Made by a program: the position numbers and the translations under genes
Shown here: positions 6,657 to 8,514 of the stretch, piece by piece
Position numbering within the stretch: the stretch's first letter is position 1
Layout: each line of letters opens with the position of its first letter
Source: Planctomycetota bacterium
GTDB lineage: Bacteria; Planctomycetota; PUPC01; JACPCR01
Direction: 5' to 3'
Assembly (NCBI GenBank): GCA_030740295.1
Contig: JASLXP010000247.1
Location: 1 to 8,514, forward strand
Length of the DNA stretch: 8,514 bases
The notes under the pieces: generated by a model
What the model was told of the DNA's origin: nothing
What the model saw: the letters and a program-made list of their open reading frames with translations, nothing else
The model's database searches: none

Positions 6657-8255
6657 ATGTCTGATTTTCATCTGTTCGATTCCAACTGTGTCGTGGGCCG
6701 GCATCTCAAGTGGTCGCCGGGGCAGCCGTGCTGCGTGAACGAACTTCTTGCCGAGATGGACCATTACGGAATCGACGAAGCACTGATCGTCGATTGCCTT
6801 GGCCGGGAGAATCATCCTGCGGATGGCAACGTTCGAGTATTGGAGGCTGCCTCGGCCAGCCCTCGCATTCATCCAGCCTGGTCTGCCCTGCCTCACGGTC
6901 CTGATGACGAACAGCCCCGGCCGGACGTATTCCTCGATGAAATGCGACGAAATAAGGTTGGTGCTGTTTTTCTATATCCGAACCAGTTTCGATTCAGTCT
7001 GTCCGACTGGTGCGTCGACGAGTTTCTGGAACCGCTGGCAGAGGCCCGCGTTCCGGTCGTGATTAATCCCGTAGAGATTGGCCCGAGAGTCCTTCACTCC
7101 GCGGATGGCACTGATTGGGATGCCGTCGTCTCTCTCTGCCGTCGCTGGCCGGACCTCCCGGTCATCGTGTCGGAGCGGCGTATACGGCGCTCCCAGCGGA
7201 TGCTCTACAAAGCTTTCGATGCCTGCGAGAATCTACACGTGGACTTGAGCGGTTACTGGCTTCACCGCGGCATCGAATTCATCGCCCGGAAGTGGGGGCC
7301 GAACCGGATGATATTCGGAACGAACTGGCCAACCTTCGGACCCCACATGACGCTGGCAACGCTGGCCTGCGCGGACATCAGCGAAGAGGACAAGCGACTC
7401 ATTGGAGGCGGGAACATGCGTCGCCTCATTCGATGGTGCGAACCGGAACATCCTGAGATTGAAAGTGAGCCGCCTGCCGATGAGTTCGTGCAATTTGGCC
7501 GCACCGGTCGGGGGCCGCAAGACATGATCTTTCACGACTGCCATGGCCATCTGGGCCCGCACTCCGCCCACTACCACCTGCCTGATTGCGCCTCGCTTGG
7601 AAGCATCGTGGCAGATATGGATCGCCTGAGTGTTTCAAAAGTGTGCGTCTTTAGCTTCACCGGCGTCTTCAGCGATGAAAGGCCCGGAAACGACATCGTT
7701 GCCGAAGCGGTGAGGCTTTACCCCGACCGCTTCCTCGGCTTCACGATGCTAAATCCACATCGAGGCCCGGAAGGAATGCTGCGCGAGTTGGAGCGAGGAC
7801 ATGCCATGGGCCTGCGAGGAGTCAAGCTGATTTCTCATTACCAGGGCTATCCTGAAGAAGGGCCGAACATTGACGTGGCCTGCAAATGGGCTGACGAGCA
7901 CGGTCAGTTCATTCTCAACCATCACTGGGGTTCTCCAGAACAGGTCGAGCGGCTGGTCCGCACGTACCCGAACGCCTGCTTCATCGCGGGCCACACCACG
8001 ACCGCATATTCCGAGATCATGAAGCGGTACGACAACCTCTACGTCTGCTCCTGCCCGCTTATCGGCCCGCGAGCGTGCGAGGAGGTAGTTGAAGTCATCG
8101 GTGCGGACCGTTTTCTGTTTGGCTCAGACCTGGAAGACTTGCCCATCGCGTGGGGCTTGGGGCCTATACTCTTCGCTCACATCAGTCCTGAAGAGAAGCG
8201 TCTGATCCTTGGAGAGAACCTCAGGAGATTGCTTGATCGTTACAGCCGATCATGA
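6657..8255 (+). CDS. tandem amidohydrolase-2 family protein, N-terminal half degenerate
   Basis: This 532-aa protein consists of two TIM-barrel metal-hydrolase units of the amidohydrolase_2 (ACMSD-like) family; members hydrolyse or decarboxylate small carboxylates and amides. The C-terminal unit (about 290-532) has the expected metal site: HxH at H296/H298 in 'HDCHGHLG', K390 in 'RGVKL', H422/H423 in 'NHHWG', H446 in 'IAGHTT' and D491 in 'FGSDLED'. The N-terminal unit (about 1-265) keeps the outline but not the ligands: 'DSNCVVG' (8-14) replaces DxHxHxG, 'SERR' (172-175) stands where the 'NHHW' histidine would be, and 'GTNWP' (221-225) replaces GSD. Both halves end alike, 'EEDKRLIGGGNMRRLI' and 'EEKRLILGENLRRLL', supporting duplication and fusion. 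A linker of about 25 residues (265-290) joins them. No signal peptide is seen, so it is cytoplasmic. The N-terminal half may be structural or bind a ligand. It is a monocistronic plus-strand gene. The family is secure; the substrate is unknown. Confidence 0.85.
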   Translation: MSDFHLFDSNCVVGRHLKWSPGQPCCVNELLAEMDHYGIDEALIVDCLGRENHPADGNVRVLEAASASPRIHPAWSALPHGPDDEQPRPDVFLDEMRRNKVGAVFLYPNQFRFSLSDWCVDEFLEPLAEARVPVVINPVEIGPRVLHSADGTDWDAVVSLCRRWPDLPVIVSERRIRRSQRMLYKAFDACENLHVDLSGYWLHRGIEFIARKWGPNRMIFGTNWPTFGPHMTLATLACADISEEDKRLIGGGNMRRLIRWCEPEHPEIESEPPADEFVQFGRTGRGPQDMIFHDCHGHLGPHSAHYHLPDCASLGSIVADMDRLSVSKVCVFSFTGVFSDERPGNDIVAEAVRLYPDRFLGFTMLNPHRGPEGMLRELERGHAMGLRGVKLISHYQGYPEEGPNIDVACKWADEHGQFILNHHWGSPEQVERLVRTYPNACFIAGHTTTAYSEIMKRYDNLYVCSCPLIGPRACEEVVEVIGADRFLFGSDLEDLPIAWGLGPILFAHISPEEKRLILGENLRRLLDRYSRS

Positions 8256-8324
8256 AAGCGCAGGTCCTTCTTCAAAAAACTTAAACTGTATTTTCTCCTA
8301 ATTGTTGCGGAGAGTCTGATCAGG
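8256..8324. other. AT-rich spacer after the amidohydrolase gene
   Basis: A short non-coding stretch containing an A6 run and several T runs (about 8274-8300). No hairpin precedes the T runs, so it is not an intrinsic terminator by itself. It leads directly into the large inverted repeat. Confidence 0.4.
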
Positions 8325-8514
8325 GCCGAAGGCCCGGGAGTTTGCCTAGCCCAGTCCATCGGGCTGGGAGTGCTGCAATGGCTCGACGAGGGCCAAAGGC
8401 CCGATCGTTTGTACTTGCAGACAGGCAAACGGCCGGGGCTTTGCCCCTCCTGCCCCGTTCGTCTCGTATACCCAGCCCGATGGACTGGGCTAGGCAAACT
8501 CCCGGGCCTTCGGC
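8325..8514. repeat. 44-bp perfect inverted repeat with hairpin-rich centre
   Basis: The left arm (8325-8368) and right arm (8471-8514) are exact reverse complements over 44 bp, separated by 102 bp. The right arm is cut by the window end; the left arm is preceded by GG, so the element may run on past 8514. Smaller hairpins are nested in it: GGGCC-GAA-GGCCC at 8323-8335 overlapping the left arm, GGGCC-AAA-GGCCC at 8390-8402, and GGGGC-TTT-GCCCC at 8435-8447. Each arm also contains AGCCC/GGGCT, able to fold on itself. There is no recognisable gene inside, so no transposase is carried. It may be a large intergenic palindromic repeat, a non-autonomous mobile element, or a terminator for the amidohydrolase gene. 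Confidence 0.8.

Noticed and set aside
6644..6664. Six-codon upstream frame (ATG..TGA) overlapping the amidohydrolase start
   Set aside because: The purine tract lies too close to its ATG for good initiation and the peptide has no attenuator-like composition; probably chance.
6166..8385. Shared 11-mer GCAATGGCTCG near 6166 and near 8375
   Set aside because: Several shared 11-mers are expected by chance in a window this size, and the match does not extend.
8325..8514. Reading the inverted repeat as insertion-sequence ends
   Set aside because: The 102-bp centre cannot hold a transposase, and no target duplication can be checked because the right end is cut off. A non-autonomous element remains possible.
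1..8514. CRISPR array, tRNA, rRNA, toxin-antitoxin, phage or defence genes
   Set aside because: I saw no regularly spaced direct repeats, no cloverleaf-like or rRNA-like sequence, and no proteins of these families.

Overview
The window reads as a chromosomal segment of a planctomycete-like bacterium. The best clue is the first gene: a Ser/Thr kinase with an N-terminal Cys4 zinc ribbon, an 'AQGGMG' glycine loop, DWG instead of DFG, a single membrane helix and C-terminal TPRs. Planctomycetes carry many kinases of this type. The second clue is the set of GC-rich palindromic intergenic repeats, notably the one near position 87-140, which resembles an element I associate with Pirellula/Rhodopirellula-type genomes. 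The taxonomic call is an inference and no marker gene is present.

Layout: (1) 1-421 is a repeat-bearing intergenic stretch. (2) 422-2485 (+) is the membrane-anchored kinase. (3) 2502-2559 is a strong two-part hairpin between convergent genes, probably a bidirectional terminator. (4) 2598-4355 (-) is a CocE/NonD-type (peptidase S15-like) serine hydrolase with a GTG start and a good ribosome binding site. (5) 4469-5620 (-) is a class-V-fold PLP enzyme without the desulfurase cysteine, preceded by an extended -10 promoter. The two minus-strand genes are 113 bp apart and probably co-transcribed, PLP enzyme first. (6) About 5700-6656 has no convincing intact gene; it holds two coding-like minus-strand fragments and two hairpins. 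(7) 6657-8255 (+) is a tandem double amidohydrolase whose C-terminal half keeps the metal-site motifs while the N-terminal half has lost them. (8) 8325-8514 is a perfect 44-bp inverted repeat around a 102-bp hairpin-rich centre, cut by the window end.

How the genes work together: the hydrolase and PLP enzyme are likely partners in an uncharacterised small-molecule pathway, consistent with an amide or ester hydrolase acting with an amino-acid lyase, epimerase or aminotransferase. The kinase (convergent) and the double amidohydrolase (its own transcription unit) need not be connected to them. I see no defence system, CRISPR array, phage, intact mobile element, rRNA or tRNA. The most unusual items are the half-degenerate tandem amidohydrolase and the large inverted repeat downstream of it.
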